Positions 33,851 through 45,231 of a DNA stretch of 64,000 nt are shown here, piece after piece (the stretch's first letter is position 1; each line of letters begins with the position of its first letter). The DNA comes from Dermatemys mawii (lineage: Eukaryota > Chordata > Testudines > Dermatemydidae). Where the stretch lies: NCBI GenBank assembly GCA_007922305.1, contig ML677335.1:40584034-40648033 (forward strand), read 5' to 3'. The notes under the pieces are model-generated. The model worked only from the letters and a program-made list of their open reading frames with translations, had not been told where the DNA came from and ran no database searches. A program made the position numbers and the translations under genes.

Positions 33851-34436
33851 GCCTTAGGTGAAGTTCTTGGTCACAGTACAGTAAAACCAAATAAAACATC
33901 TAAGATGTTTTCACAGTTACAGGTGTATCCCCCCCACCTTTGACTGCTAACTAAGGCTTTTGTGCAGAACGACTTCAAATGCAGCCTTGCCAATCTAGCC
34001 ATTAGCACATTCATTATTTCTCACGGCTAGATAACTATATTTCTCAAGTCACCTACAATAATTGCAGCAGCCACACCAGCTTAGTCCCTTGAGACCCAGC
34101 ATTGAAATACTTGCCTCCTGTTTTCATTAGTGGTGCTGTAAAGCCATATAAAAATGTATCCAGAGTTGTTGTTTTTCTTTCGTATGGCTTGGGTAAGCAG
34201 CAACAACTACAAATTTATATCTGTTTGATAGCCAGCACACTGCCGCAGTAGTGAGCTGGTGAATGTCCTTCAGTCTGCCCCTATGCACAGCAAGTATTTG
34301 GACTGAATCATCCATTACCAGCTACTATCTGCAAACCCTGCAAAGTTCACTAGCTACTCACTGGGCAACTCCTGTGCCTCCCTATTACACAGGTTCCTAA
34401 AGCTAAACATGAAAAAATAAATTTCCCAAATGGTGG
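33851..34436. other. Unique DNA, no gene seen
   Basis: Short ORFs only. No recognised repeat. Confidence 0.45.
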
Positions 34437-34535
34437 AAGTTTCAAAATGGCTTAAGGGAGCTGAGCCACCAAATCCCATTGGAATACAATAGGAGTTAGG
34501 CACCTAATTCTCTTAGGCTTCTTTGAGCATTTGCA
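34437..34535. mobile_element. Palindromic MITE (GGCACCTAA family), copy 1
   Basis: TTTCAAAATGGCTTAAGGGA, AATCCCATTGGAATACAATA and GGAGTTAGGCACCTAATTCT match the foldback family better seen at 62937-63395. Confidence 0.4.
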
Positions 34536-34954
34536 GCACTAACATGTGATCACCGAGTAATGAAAAGAGTTCCAGGCTGATTAAAAACTGGTTTCTTTCC
34601 TTAAATAAACCCAAAAGATAAAACCTCTGTCTGATATCAGGACAAATGCATATGACTTGGATTTTCAGAAGTAATTAGTTTGTGTGCTTCTCGTCACTGC
34701 AGGTCATCATCTTTCAACAATACCTATAAAAGAGCAGACTGGCTACACTGGGGATGGATTTGGTCCATTTTTCTGTATTAAAGTCCCTCAAATTATACAA
34801 GATTCTGCAGACAGATATGAAAAAAGATATACCAAACATTGGCCTCTGAAACCTAAGGTGTTTAAGTTACTGCACTGCATATGGCTGAGCAATGAATTCC
34901 TTTTCTTATCTTTTGTTAGCAGTGGAAAGAAAAAAACACTGTCCTAAGAGAGAG

Positions 34955-35020
34955 ACAATGAAGTGTCCACGAAAGCTTATGCTCTAATACTTTAGTTATT
35001 CTTTAAGGTGCCACAGGACT
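34955..35020 (+). mobile_element. Penelope-like fragment with hammerhead-like half core
   Basis: AATGAAGTGTCCACGAAAGC, TTATGCTCTAATACTTTAGT and TTAAGGTGCCACAGGACTC match the repeat at 33180-33253. The GAAA-GC-TTAT-GC-T-C string at 34971-34982 fits hammerhead stem III and cleavage site; the CUGAUGA box is eroded. Confidence 0.65.
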
Positions 35021-35277
35021 CTGTCACTTCCACAATGCACAGTTCAGAGCACCTGCACCTGAACTCTCCCTCCTTGGTCCCTCAAAGGCACCTACTCTAG
35101 GTTCCTGGTTCCACCTCGAGATACCCAGGTCTCTTTCCCTCCTGATCATGTTTTTTTTTCCAGGTGCACAGTTTCCTGCCTACAATGTAATACCCCCAGT
35201 AAATCAGACTGCTTAAGCAGGCCACCAACTGTGCTTTGTTTTCTCTTTGTTGGCTGGAACTGGCAGGTTATGTGACA

Positions 35278-35959
35278 CTAGGGGTATGGTTACACTTACA
35301 AGATTATAGCGCTATTGGTTATAGCGGTCCCCTTACACAGTAATATGTATAGCGCTATTGTATGTCCACACTCAGATGCGCCAGCGGTATAGCATGGCCA
35401 CATTTGGGGCACTTAATGCGGCATTAAGAGCAGCGCATTAGGGCAGGTATCCCAGCATTCAGCTGGGTGCAACGTGATTTTTAAACGAGGGGGGTGAGGG
35501 GGGACGCATTGTGTGTATGCGGAGGGAGAGAGAGAGTGATTTTTCCGTCCTTCTGAAAGCCTGTCAGTGAGCCTCTGTTCACAGAAGGCTTTGTTTTCAC
35601 ACAGGCTCCCTCCTTAAACATTTGCATTGCTTATCTGCCAAGTTAAGAGAGAAACTCTAAAGAGGTACTTCCACATTCCTCCAGCCGAGTTCAAAACAAA
35701 GGGAAGAGACGTCAATTGCCTTAAATGGCTCTAGGCATCTCCAGAGATCACTTGTAGCGCAGTGAGTGTCCACATTCTTGCTGTAGCGCTACAGCAGCTG
35801 CGCTACAGCCCTTATTCCCCATGCGGAAGTGGATTAACAATAGCGCTATAACTCAGCAGTTATAGCGCTCTACGTGCCTTGCCAGTGTGGACGGGGAGGA
35901 GGTTATAGCGCTCGAGGGGGCTTTATAGCGCTATAAAGTGCCAGTGTAACCAAGCCCTA
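35278..35959. mobile_element. MITE with AGCGCT palindromes
   Basis: Ends GGGGTATGGTTACACTTACA (35281) and the complement of GGCTTGGTTACACTGGCA (to 35956) form inverted repeats; CTA stands outside both ends, a likely 3-bp duplication. Both subterminal regions carry TATAGCGCTATA-type palindromes: 35305-35315, 35348-35358, 35840-35850, and a perfect 16-bp palindrome at 35922-35937. Extra AGCGCT words lie near 35755, 35781, 35864 and 35907. The 676-bp body is non-coding and GC-richer than its surroundings, with a GGGGGG stretch near 35490. A 3-bp duplication suits PIF/Harbinger, but the superfamily is not established. Confidence 0.8.
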
Positions 35960-36039
35960 GGTTTCATAAGAGAGTTAACAGCACCAGTTCAGTCACCAAT
36001 TACTTAATTTGAGTATTATCATCAATAACACCATCAGCC

Positions 36040-36135
36040 AAGATTTTCAACACTGACTAGTGAGTTTGGCTATCTCAATCTTTGGATGCCTGACTTAAAA
36101 CACCTGAGGGGCCAGTTTTTCAAAAAAGTGTGAAA
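36040..36135. repeat. GATTTTCAAAAGTGACT-type repeat, copy 2
   Basis: AGATTTTCAACACTGACTAG, TGAGTTTGGCTATCTCAATC, TTTGGATGCCTGACTTAAAA and CACCTGAGGGGCCAGTTTTT match the dispersed repeat at 31618 and 37676. Confidence 0.5.
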
Positions 36136-37675
36136 TGTTCATCTTCTGACAACCAGTGTATTTAGAGTATCTCAAACCATTGTAAAAAATGTTTGGCCTT
36201 TTTAATAAATACATCTTTCTTCTAATACTGAAAAAGTAAAAACTTATCTTTTGCAATAACAACAGTTAAGGAAAGCAAGTGTCAATAGCTCAAGAATTTT
36301 TTCCAAAGTTCTTTATTGAAGCTGGAACTAAGGTTTCATATTAAGAGATAGGGCTATTTAACACTAGCACTGAATAACTACTTTGATAAATTTACCTATA
36401 TTTTTTCAAATAAATGAATTAATATTTTTCCATTCTTTATACAATGTGAAAATAATTTACTAACAGCACACAAATTTAGTTGTTTTCAAATGAGTTCTTT
36501 GTGAATTGTTTCCCCCATTATTTGCCCAGCTTTGGTTGGTCCTCCTTTCTTCTCCTTCCCTATTTTAAGTGAGAAAAAATATCCAAAGTAATTTCCCTCC
36601 TGTAAACTGCAGTTATTTCGCTCATTTAAATCCGTCTTGTTTCAATCCCACTCACTCTCTAAAATTGTAATGCAACTGACAACCTTCTTTCTCCTCAATA
36701 TAAACAGAAAGCATTAGCAACAGGAAACATCAGTTGATCTAATCCTGTGCTCTGTGATTCTGCTGTAAACTTCATGATTCTTAGCTAGCTGTTCCTCTTT
36801 GGAAATAGTAGGAGGCTAACCTGGGTTGACACGGCAAGCTATATCACAATTCTATAGTGAGTTTTGGGATTACACAGACTTCCACTCTACTCACTCTTGC
36901 AAATTTCATGCCAGCAAAAACAAAGCATAGTGTAATGATTGTGCTCAAATCAGATATGCTACAGGCATGCATGCCAGATTATTTGGAAAAGTACCACAAT
37001 AAGTGTGGAATGCAGACAGTATGCATGCTAAGTGCCTTTGGATTTTCAGAGATGATCTCCATTTTCTTTCAAAGACTTTCATCTTCAAATTTAAGAAATG
37101 TATTAAAAGTACAAATGAGGCTACAGGTTACACTTATAAACAGACTATTCCTTTACATGTGTTTAACCAATACAATCCCTTGTTTAAGTCTTCTGAATCT
37201 TTACTGCTGTTTTGGATGGGACATAAGCTGTTGTGTCCTTTTATGTCTAATGTCAGAGAAATGAAAAGGTCAAGCAATAAGTGCAGTTTATCACTGGCTT
37301 CATTTTTCCAGTCCAGAATAAAATACACAATATATCTGGAGACATGTAAATTCTTGAAGGTTTAAAATATTATTCAAACCCTCCTCGTGTGAAGAAAACT
37401 GACAACAGCTGGGAAACTATGGAAGAGTTCCAGTGAGGACTTCAGCTGCCTCAGTATACAGCTTTGTTAAATTAATTACAATTTTATTACAATGTCTGCA
37501 TGGCTGTCAACAAACTGCTTTAAGAACAACAGCTGTGCCAGGCTTGGTTTCTACTTTTCCAACAACTAAAGAACGGTAGGTTCTTTTGTGAAATATTGGT
37601 CTGTAGTATACTTGGGAACTTAAGAAAATGAACCAGAACAACAATCAACTCGGGAAGCAGTTACTTTATGTACGC
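36136..37675. other. Unique DNA, no gene seen
   Basis: Overlapping 135- and 120-codon ORFs at 36857-37365 have no motif and lie in different frames. No recognised repeat. Confidence 0.45.
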
Positions 37676-37800
37676 TGGCCAAGATTCTCAAATGTACAGT
37701 ATATGCCTAATGTTACACACACATATAAAAATGGCCTGACGTTCAGAGAACTTAAGCACTTGCAGCATTCCTTTGGAATCCTTTGGGACTGCAGATGCTA
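37676..37800. repeat. GATTTTCAAAAGTGACT-type repeat, copy 3
   Basis: GGCCAAGATTCTCAAATGTA, GGCCTGACGTTCAGAGAACT, TAAGCACTTGCAGCATTCC and TTTGGGACTGCAGATGCTAT follow the order of this repeat family. Confidence 0.4.
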
Positions 37801-38151
37801 TATAAATATTATATTATTCCAACCTATTCTAAAGATTTTGAATAGCATCCAGCACCAAGCTGCATGCAGTTTTCAAAAATTTCTATAAAATCTGCCTGCG
37901 CTTGTATTTGTTTCATGTCTCCAAATCATATGCGCTGACTACAGGCTAATGATAAAGCAATTTAGCCCAAAGGAATAGAAGCAAGTTCAAAACAGTAATG
38001 ATGATATAACATTATAATGTTTGCCTTTTTAGATTCCATTTTCACTTATGTTCAAAGCACAACATCCATCAGGTTGATGTATAATTTTATAATTAACAAC
38101 AAGAATCCCAGGGACTATTTAATTTATAGCTCACATGGAATAGTAAAGTCA

Positions 38152-38262
38152 TAGGCGCTTAGGAATTACCATTCGGGATCAGACCACTGGACCATCAGTA
38201 TCCTGACTTAAGAGGTCAGTATCAAGTTCTTTGGGGGAAGGTGAAATAACCCCTACCCACTC
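38152..38262 (-). mobile_element. CR1 3' end fragment, divergent
   Basis: AGGAATTACCATTCGGGATC, AGACCACTGGACCATCAGTA and TCCTGACTTAAGAGGTCAGT are a worn version of the CR1 tail 'CCATACTGGATCAGACCAATGG'. It comes from a different subfamily than the copy at 32013. Confidence 0.55.
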
Positions 38263-39047
38263 GGAAGGTTCTTCCTAAACACTGCTAAATAAATTTGAGG
38301 TTCTTTGAGCACAAAAGTCTGCAGCTATTCATTCAGAGCTACATTTACCCACCTCTCACAGTCCGGCAGACTTCCCTCAGTAATCTCCCTAAAAGTGGTT
38401 ATTTTGGTTCCATCAGAATCAAAACAAAAGGTAATATAGATCACTCATTTCAGGAAAATCAGGGTGGATCTATATTACACAAGGGAGTGTTACTTTCTTT
38501 CCTTTTTCTCTAGCTGTCTGCCACTTTTCCTCAAATGTCTTTTCCACAGTATTAGCTTTCCCTCCCCTCACACTTAACTTTCATCCTTTTAAACTCTGTA
38601 TTTATCTTTGTGGTTTCTCTCTTTCCTTCTTTTCACCACTTTCTCCCAATCAGTCCCCTATTCATTTCCCACCACACATCTCTGTTGGGAAGGGACCAAA
38701 GCAGAATTCTTTGTACCCTTCATGTGCAACATTTCAGAGGGTGAACAACTGAGTGTGAGGATAACTACTTACTTCCAAGTGTGGGCAAATTAAAAGCCCT
38801 GGGATTGAAGAAAACTCACATTCTGTAAAAGCTTGCCAACAGATTTATACAAAGCATTTAAAAATGTCTATTTTTACCTCAAAGAGTTTCAAGAAAGTTT
38901 CCTCTTCCTCAAAGAAAACCTGCACAACACCTTCAAAAGACAAGCAATTCATAACTCTGCTAAAAACTACAAATCATGGTCTCAACAGAGAAACTGGTTC
39001 TATCGCTCATCACAACAATGTTTAACTTATTAACTCTCCTTTGTATG

Positions 39048-39182
39048 CAGTGTTGTTGTAGCTATATTGGCCTCAGGATATTAGGACCTGAAGAAGAGCT
39101 CTGTGTAAGCTTGAAAGCTTGTGTCTCGCACCAACTGAAGTTGGTTTTGTAAAAGATATTACCTCATCCACCTTGTCCCTCT
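39048..39182 (+). mobile_element. Penelope-like fragment (second family), copy 1
   Basis: Landmarks are GTTGTAGCTATATTGGCCTC, AGGATATTAGGACCTGAAGA, GAGCTCTGTGTAAGCTTGAA, AGCTTGTGTCTCGCACCAAC and AAAAGATATTACCTCATCCA. CTGAAGA at 39088-39094 followed by a GAGCT/AGCTT stem-loop and GAAA at 39113-39116 resembles a hammerhead core, in which position 7 may vary. The family is widespread in reptiles. Confidence 0.6.
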
Positions 39183-39309
39183 AGCCCTCCTTTGAACTAT
39201 GAAATTTCCAAGAAATGTCCACTTCACCTTATGTGGTTTCTTGCGACATCTGTTAACCCCTTGTGCTTTACAATCTCTCCAATCTTATATTTAACTGCAA
39301 CACTATGGT

Positions 39310-39455
39310 TACCTTTTCCAGATCTAAAGAAGAGCTCTGTGAAGCTTGAATGCTTGTATCTTCCATCAACAGCAAATGATCCAATAAAATATATTGCCTC
39401 AGCCCTCATTCACTTTGTCTCTCTCGTATCTTGGGACCAACACAGCTACAACACT
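39310..39455 (+). mobile_element. Penelope-like fragment (second family), copy 2
   Basis: GATCTAAAGAAGAGCTCTGT, GAAGCTTGAATGCTTGTATC, CCAATAAAATATATTGCCTC and GGGACCAACACAGCTACAAC match copy 1 and complete its 3' end. The core has lost CUGA (CTAA) and GAAA (GAAT), so any ribozyme is dead. Confidence 0.6.
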
Positions 39456-40657
39456 GCAAACAATCAAAAGAAGTTGTCTTCCTTTGAAAAGGAAAGGGAG
39501 GGAAACTCACATTTTGAGAAGTAATTTCTTAGGAAATTGGGATTGAGAATATGCAATTCACCGTTTGGCCCATCAAGTCATCTGGGATCAGCTGGGTTGT
39601 CCTCACTTGCTGTGCTATGGCTCAGACCGGCAGGACCTTAGTGTGGAACCTATCTCTGAAGATGAACTCTTTGGTTCTTTTCAGCACTTGTAAATCCTTC
39701 CTGTTAGAGTCATTTTATTCACAGGCCTTTTACATCCCCAGTTTCTAGCTACTCTTCTGTGCAGATGGAGTGATAACTTTGCTGCAAGGAATCTATAGTT
39801 GGAACATTAGCCCCCAGTTTTCAAACTTTGTCAAAAAATGCATTTGGAAAGAGTCCAGTTGCCAATTAAAATAATAAAACTCTATAAATCTATTCCAAAG
39901 CTGTTTGTGCAAGAAAGGGCTTTGGGAAAAGGAAACAAGCACACACATTTTTTTAAAAGTACTAAAATACTGAAATATTTTTTGACAGGGGATGGCAGCG
40001 TGACTCCAGACTTCTTGTTTTTTGTGGCTGTGGATAATATTGTGCATCTGAACACAGAGCACACAGCAAATACAGCAGCATAGCAATGATTGTGCTGCAC
40101 TGCGAGTGCACTTTCTACCCACAGGGCAGGAACTTTTCATTTCCCATTATAAATAATAAGGGTTTTCAAGCCTCAGCTCATCATATGAATGCTTTCAAAC
40201 TCATCTCAGGCCTGATGCTGACAGGTGCTCAGCAACCACAGAGCCCAGTGACTTCAGTGGATGGATACTGAGGACTTCTCAGGCTCAAGTCCTTGTTGTT
40301 ACACTCTGGAGTTTGCATGCTGGTATGAAGGTTGCAAGGGAAGCCTCATTTTGAAGCAAGTGGAGCCACAAGGAGGGAGAGAAATGTGTCACATCCACCC
40401 AATAAAAGATCAGACATAAGAAAGTAGAAAGCATGCAACACACCTAAAGATCAGTTTTCCTGAATCTTGCCATTAGAGTGTTTGTGCTACAGGAAAAAGA
40501 TTGGGATTGATTCTTATTTTGGTTAAAGAAATCTGTGCATCCCTAATGATAACCAAAATATCAAGGTAATATTCAAAGTGGTACCACTGCATATTTTCAT
40601 CCAGTTCAAAATGTCCATTGCTGGACTGCTGCTAATAAGCAAAGAAAAAGCAGTGTC
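39456..40657. other. Unique DNA, no gene seen
   Basis: ORFs of up to 115 codons on either strand overlap each other and lack motifs. A CCTGATGCTGACAGGTGCTC patch near 40210 may be a worn palindromic repeat. Confidence 0.4.
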
Positions 40658-40793
40658 TGGATCCCTTGACTATTTCCTGTTCTGTTCATTCCGTCTGGAG
40701 CACCTGGCATTGGCCAATGACAGAAGGCAGGATACTGGGCTGGAGGGACCTTTGGTCTGACCCAGTATGGCCAATCTTGTGTTCTTAAAGAGT
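40658..40793 (+). mobile_element. CR1 LINE 3' end
   Basis: CCCTTGACTATTTCCTGTTC, TGTTCATTCCGTCTGGAGCA, CCTGGCATTGGCCAATGACA, GGATACTGGGCTGGAGGGAC and CTTTGGTCTGACCCAGTATG are the sense-strand CR1 tail, ending GTGTTCTTAA. It is the complement of the tail at 32013-32110. Confidence 0.9.
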
Positions 40794-42490
40794 TGCAAGC
40801 TCTGTCAGCATCCCCCTTCCCAGACTGCATTAGATTACCCACACTGTCTTTCTGACTTGGGTTCCTATTAAACCTTCACCTAACATTTGAGAGGACAAGT
40901 ACAGACTCCTCAATATTAGGGCTATGCGATAGCATAATAAAGAATAAATCCTGCTGCAATGCTAACCACTGTGGGGTAGTTTCACCAAATAATGCACACA
41001 CAACTCCTCGCTAAAAGGTGAAAAGGGATTATTAATCAGGGGAAGGTACGAGGGCAGATGTATTCATAAATTCTGCTAAAATCCTTGGGTCCATTCCATC
41101 TTAGTGTTGCTCTCTGTTCCCAGTTCCCCCACAAACTCAGTAAAGAACTGCAAGGAGACAAGCTCCTCTGGGGAAGAAAAAACTAAAATGCTTCATGGGA
41201 GTGCTGTTATGATCCCATGAAATTCTAATTCAGGAATCCATTAAATGGAATTATGCAAAAGACATGCCAGGCTCTTCAAATGAATGAACCTAGTGCCAGC
41301 TCCCTGAGTTAATCTTGGTCAACTGATGATCAACGTTAAAGTTTAAAATCATCCCATGTTAAAACCCAAGACTAAAATCACATTTTTATTCACTTGCAAT
41401 AATTTTAAAAAAGAAATTTTCAATAGAAATCATGCTCATATGTATAGCATAATATTGCAATTTACACAATAAGTACAGAGCTACTTTAATCTCCAAAGGA
41501 GACAGTAAACAGTGTAGGCAGGGGTCCTACTTAACCCACATACCCTGCTAATAAGTTTAAGATAACAGGCCAGTGCATTTAAACAAAATCCAGACTCAAT
41601 TTAATAGATATGGCTTTATAACAAATGCTAATTATATTAGTCAATCTTTATTACTAGATTCACAAGTGAGGAGAAGTCTATTATAATCTTTCTTTCTAAT
41701 GATCCCTTCACTATCATAGTAATAAAACTCTGCTATAAATTAATCATCTGTTTGCAATCATGAGTAAACATCATCTCAATTAACAATTGATAAATAAACA
41801 GTTGACTCCCGAGGCTATTGCTGTTATAAATACGAGTACTGGAGAATTCAGCAGAGCTTTGCTATTTAGCTCAGAAATGCATTTCTATGTACTCAGATTT
41901 TTCTTCTAAATGGTTTAAATGAGATATGTTATACGAAGCTAAGAGGAGAACGTTTTCCACCATAATGGTGCCACCCATCTTTTGTGCTGCCAAGTGTGGG
42001 GGAGGATATTGTCTGTCTTTTCCAATGATTGCTTTGTTCCTCTCAGACTAAACAGAAGTTGAAGCTAACATACAGAACACTCATGCTCCTCCTGCTGAAA
42101 GTACTTAATAAGCCCTTTCCCTCCCATCTCTGGAAACTTTTGGCTAAGCCCTGAACTTGAGCTTTGTGCTGGACCACAGTTTTTCCTTTATATTCTCTCC
42201 TATGCTAGAGCATGTGAAAGATACCAGATTGACTGCCCTAAAGAATGAAGTCCACTATGCATATATCACGTACGGCACAAGCATGGCACTTTCCCCCTCA
42301 CTTCTTTGACAACCTGTCCCTTTCCTGACAAGCAAGAGAGGAGTTTGGTTTCTATGCTTATTCAGCTTTTCACCTCTTGACAAGGTTTGCCATTTGAGGT
42401 GCCAGTTAATGCCCATGGAATTGACATGGCCTACAGAAGTTCAAGGACCAAATCACCACGATGCTATAATAAAACAACTGTTACTAATCT
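40794..42490. other. Unique DNA including a possible regulatory block
   Basis: No gene. 41560-41900 is repeat-free and motif-rich (listed separately). The rest is ordinary A+T-rich sequence. Confidence 0.45.
41560..41900. promoter_or_regulatory. Candidate conserved non-coding element
   Basis: It contains AAATGCTAATTATATTAGTC, TAAATTAATCATCTGTTTGC, AATCATGAGTAAACATCATC and CAATTAACAATTGATAAATA. Homeodomain-, FOX- and SOX-like words are dense and no repeat is seen. Inference from composition only. Confidence 0.3.
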
Positions 42491-42494
42491 TTCT

Positions 42495-42770
42495 GTAATT
42501 ATTGTTCTCTGAGATGTGTTGCACATGTCCACTCCTCATGAGGTGTGCATGCACCCTGAACATAGTCATGGGACATTTTCCCCTCAGCAGTATCAGTCAG
42601 ACTGGTTCTAGTGCCCTTTGGTGCTGCGTGACTATGTCCTGGTATAAAGGGCCCGCACCCTCTCAGTTCCATCTTGACTGTTAATTCTGACAGATGGACA
42701 GGACAGTGGGTCATGGAATGGAGATGAGCAAAACATTTCAAACAACAGTAGTTATGGAAAGTTTAGTGTG
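42495..42770 (+). repeat. Turtle-type dispersed repeat with TATA-like box
   Basis: Landmarks TCTGAGATGTGTTGCACATG, GTGCATGCACCCTGAACATA, GACATTTTCCCCTCAGCAGT, CCTGGTATAAAGGGCCCGCA, CTCTCAGTTCCATCTTGACT and GAGATGAGCAAAACATTTC follow a repeat I recall as abundant in turtles. TATAAAG at about 42643 is placed like a promoter TATA box, so the unit may derive from a promoter or LTR. The family name is unknown to me. Confidence 0.5.
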
Positions 42771-42994
42771 AGACTGTATGATTGAAACATGCCCACTTAA
42801 ATCTTTAATATTGCCACTATTATACAACTGCAACAAATCTTGTACAAAGTACATCATGTGAGATATTAATAGAAACGTGACTGAGCTAGTCACTTGGATG
42901 GGGATGAGAGTCAATTTTTGCTTATTTATCAACAGGTCCAAGGCACAGATGGTAGCTTGGACTAGGCTGACACTGGATTTCACTTAAACTTGGA

Positions 42995-43560
42995 CCAGCC
43001 CTTGATCAGCCGATTGTCAAAGCAAGGGTAGACTCCGGGATGAATGGCACAGCAATCTCCTGGCATCAGGATGTCCCCATCTCCAGTGTTGGTGGATGGT
43101 TCCAAACTCGACTCAATAGCACCCGCAAGCAGAGTGGAGTCAATGCTGCTGTTTGCGGAACATGGGTAGAGTGTGGCTCGAGGTGGGTTGCACTTTGCTG
43201 CACTCCCCTCACTTGTCTTCTCGAGCTTCCATGGAGGGTACCCTCTTGGACCGGAGAAGGGGAACCATGCCAAGAAACCTGTGTTGCAAGAGCAGCGCTC
43301 TGAACTGAAGCCAAGGTGCTTGGTCCCAAGTCTGACTGGCTTGGCTCTAACGCCCGTCTAAGTGTGGCTTTCATCAGGATAGCCTTAGCCTAGCCTCCCA
43401 ATCCTTTTTCATAAGAGACTTTTGAATTCGCAGCAGATTTGCCAGCGCTTTAGTAAACGAGCATTCCTCAGACACTTCAGACAGCTGGGGTGTGAGGCGC
43501 TCACTGGCATGGGCAAAACACTGGGAAGCGAGGAGAAGCGTTACACACCAGTCCCATCAA
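42995..43560. other. CpG-richer segment of unknown origin
   Basis: CpG and G+C rise well above the flanks (for example GCTCGAGGTGGG, GACCGGAGAAGG, AACGCCCGTCTA, AAGCGAGGAGAAGCG). ORFs of 60-102 codons exist on both strands without motifs. It may be the body of the same repeat as 42495-42770 or an old retrocopy; no exon could be supported. Confidence 0.35.
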
Positions 43561-45223
43561 AGCACTTTCCTTCTCGACCAGCATCACTGTGGTCATTTTT
43601 AATGCTAACCCTATCTTAGTGATTTCCGTTTCAGACTTCGTTTCAACAATTTTAAAGCTGCAACTTTGCAAATGTCTCCCATCCCAGAAAGAGCAGCATT
43701 TCCTAATATATGTCTACAAAGTTTCATATCAAATAAATGATGGAGGAATACTCCTAAAATGTTTGAAGAAGAAAAGTAGACCTAAAAATTGCAGAGTACC
43801 ATAAAAATCGTATAATCCATGACTAGCCTTGATCGCAATTTTTCACTGGAAGTGATTATTTCATAACTTACAATGTATGGGAAAGAGAATATTGTGTTAA
43901 TCAAGAAAAAACATCATTTGTGTTAACTATCCTATTAAAGCAAAAATGTTGCTGCATCAGCGCACACACCACAAAATAAAAATGTGGAGTATTAACAAGA
44001 GACATACGAGGATTAGAAAACAAGATTACAGGGTCATATTTCAACTGTGATATTTTCAAAACTTTAATGAAGTTGGCAAATGCTTCTCATGCTAGATAAC
44101 AAATCCCAGTGTCAGTACTACATAAAATGTCCACTCTTGAGCAATTTTAAATTTCTGACATTTTAACTCCTTGTACAGTAACTGATAGCCCAGGTATAGT
44201 ATGGTAGTTAGCAACTTGTTTAGAGAAAATATTTTTCAATTTCCTTCTAAGTGGATACTCTGTACAGATCAGAAAAGCCAAGTGAAATATGGACAGTAAG
44301 CCAAAGGCCTGTTAAGTTCAATGCTGAAAACCTTTCAAGCTCACAATTCTCAATGAACAAGGGCTCTCTCCTAAAAAGAGACAGGTACCTTCTACAGGGT
44401 ACTCAGCTTCTCACAGCATCAGGCCCTAAAACGAGCATGAAGGCTCTGTAGAATCAAGCTTTTCAAGAGAAACTGAACCAATGCCTCAAAGAGCATTTGC
44501 AAAATACACTATATTTGGAGATGGGCCTTTGACCGTCCCTATGAAATTGGGACATCTGGTCACCCCAGTCTGTACACTGGGATTCGTAGAGGAATACAAT
44601 CGGTACTGAGTTCTCTAACACTGGTAAAACATGTTCTAAGAAAATGGAAGCCTAACATAAGTCTGGTGCATTGTACAGAGAGCTCTTATAGGGTGAAATG
44701 CTTGACATGGAGGGAAAAAAATGTTAAAAAGTACCTAAAATTTGCTGTCACCTGTGCATGAATATAGCTGTGATACATCTTTCATTTAGAATTCCCTCAT
44801 GGAAAAGTCCCATAGTATTTAATAGAAAACTAACACCTTTCTTTATGGCATTTTCAAATCCTCCCATAAAATCTCATAATGAATTCTATCCCTGCTATAG
44901 AAGTCTCTTGGCTTGTTGAGGGGGGAAAAAAACACACAGTGGAAACAGTCTCATGGTTTAATTCTGTAAGATTCAAAGAGTCTATAGAACTGTGTCATAC
45001 TTCCACAGAATGCTATTAATGTTGCTTCTGTTAAGTATTATATAGCTTTTCCAGAAAGGAACTTTTCTCAAACCAACTTTTTGTAGATTATTAGATTTCT
45101 AAAGTGTTGGCCTAACTCTGGTCCCACTGAAATCTGAGTAGGCCAGAATTAGGCCATCACTGAGTGCTTCTAAAAATCCCATCCACCATTTGTAACTAAT
45201 ATACATTGATCTCATAATTTTGT
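43561..45223. other. Unique DNA with a truncated MITE
   Basis: No gene. A worn 3' half of the GGTGACC MITE lies at 44527-44566. Confidence 0.45.
44527..44566 (-). mobile_element. GGTGACC-type MITE, truncated copy
   Basis: GACCGTCCCTATGAAATTGG and GACATCTGGTCACCCC match the right end of the element at 1880-1990. The other end is missing. Confidence 0.65.
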
Positions 45224-45231
45224 ATTTAGAC

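Noticed and set aside
35278..35959. hAT assignment for the AGCGCT-palindrome MITE
   Set aside because: No 8-bp duplication is present at the ends; only CTA (or CTAG) is shared, so hAT is unlikely.
36857..37365. Overlapping 135- and 120-codon ORFs
   Set aside because: Different frames of the same unique DNA, neither with a motif, composition like the flanks.
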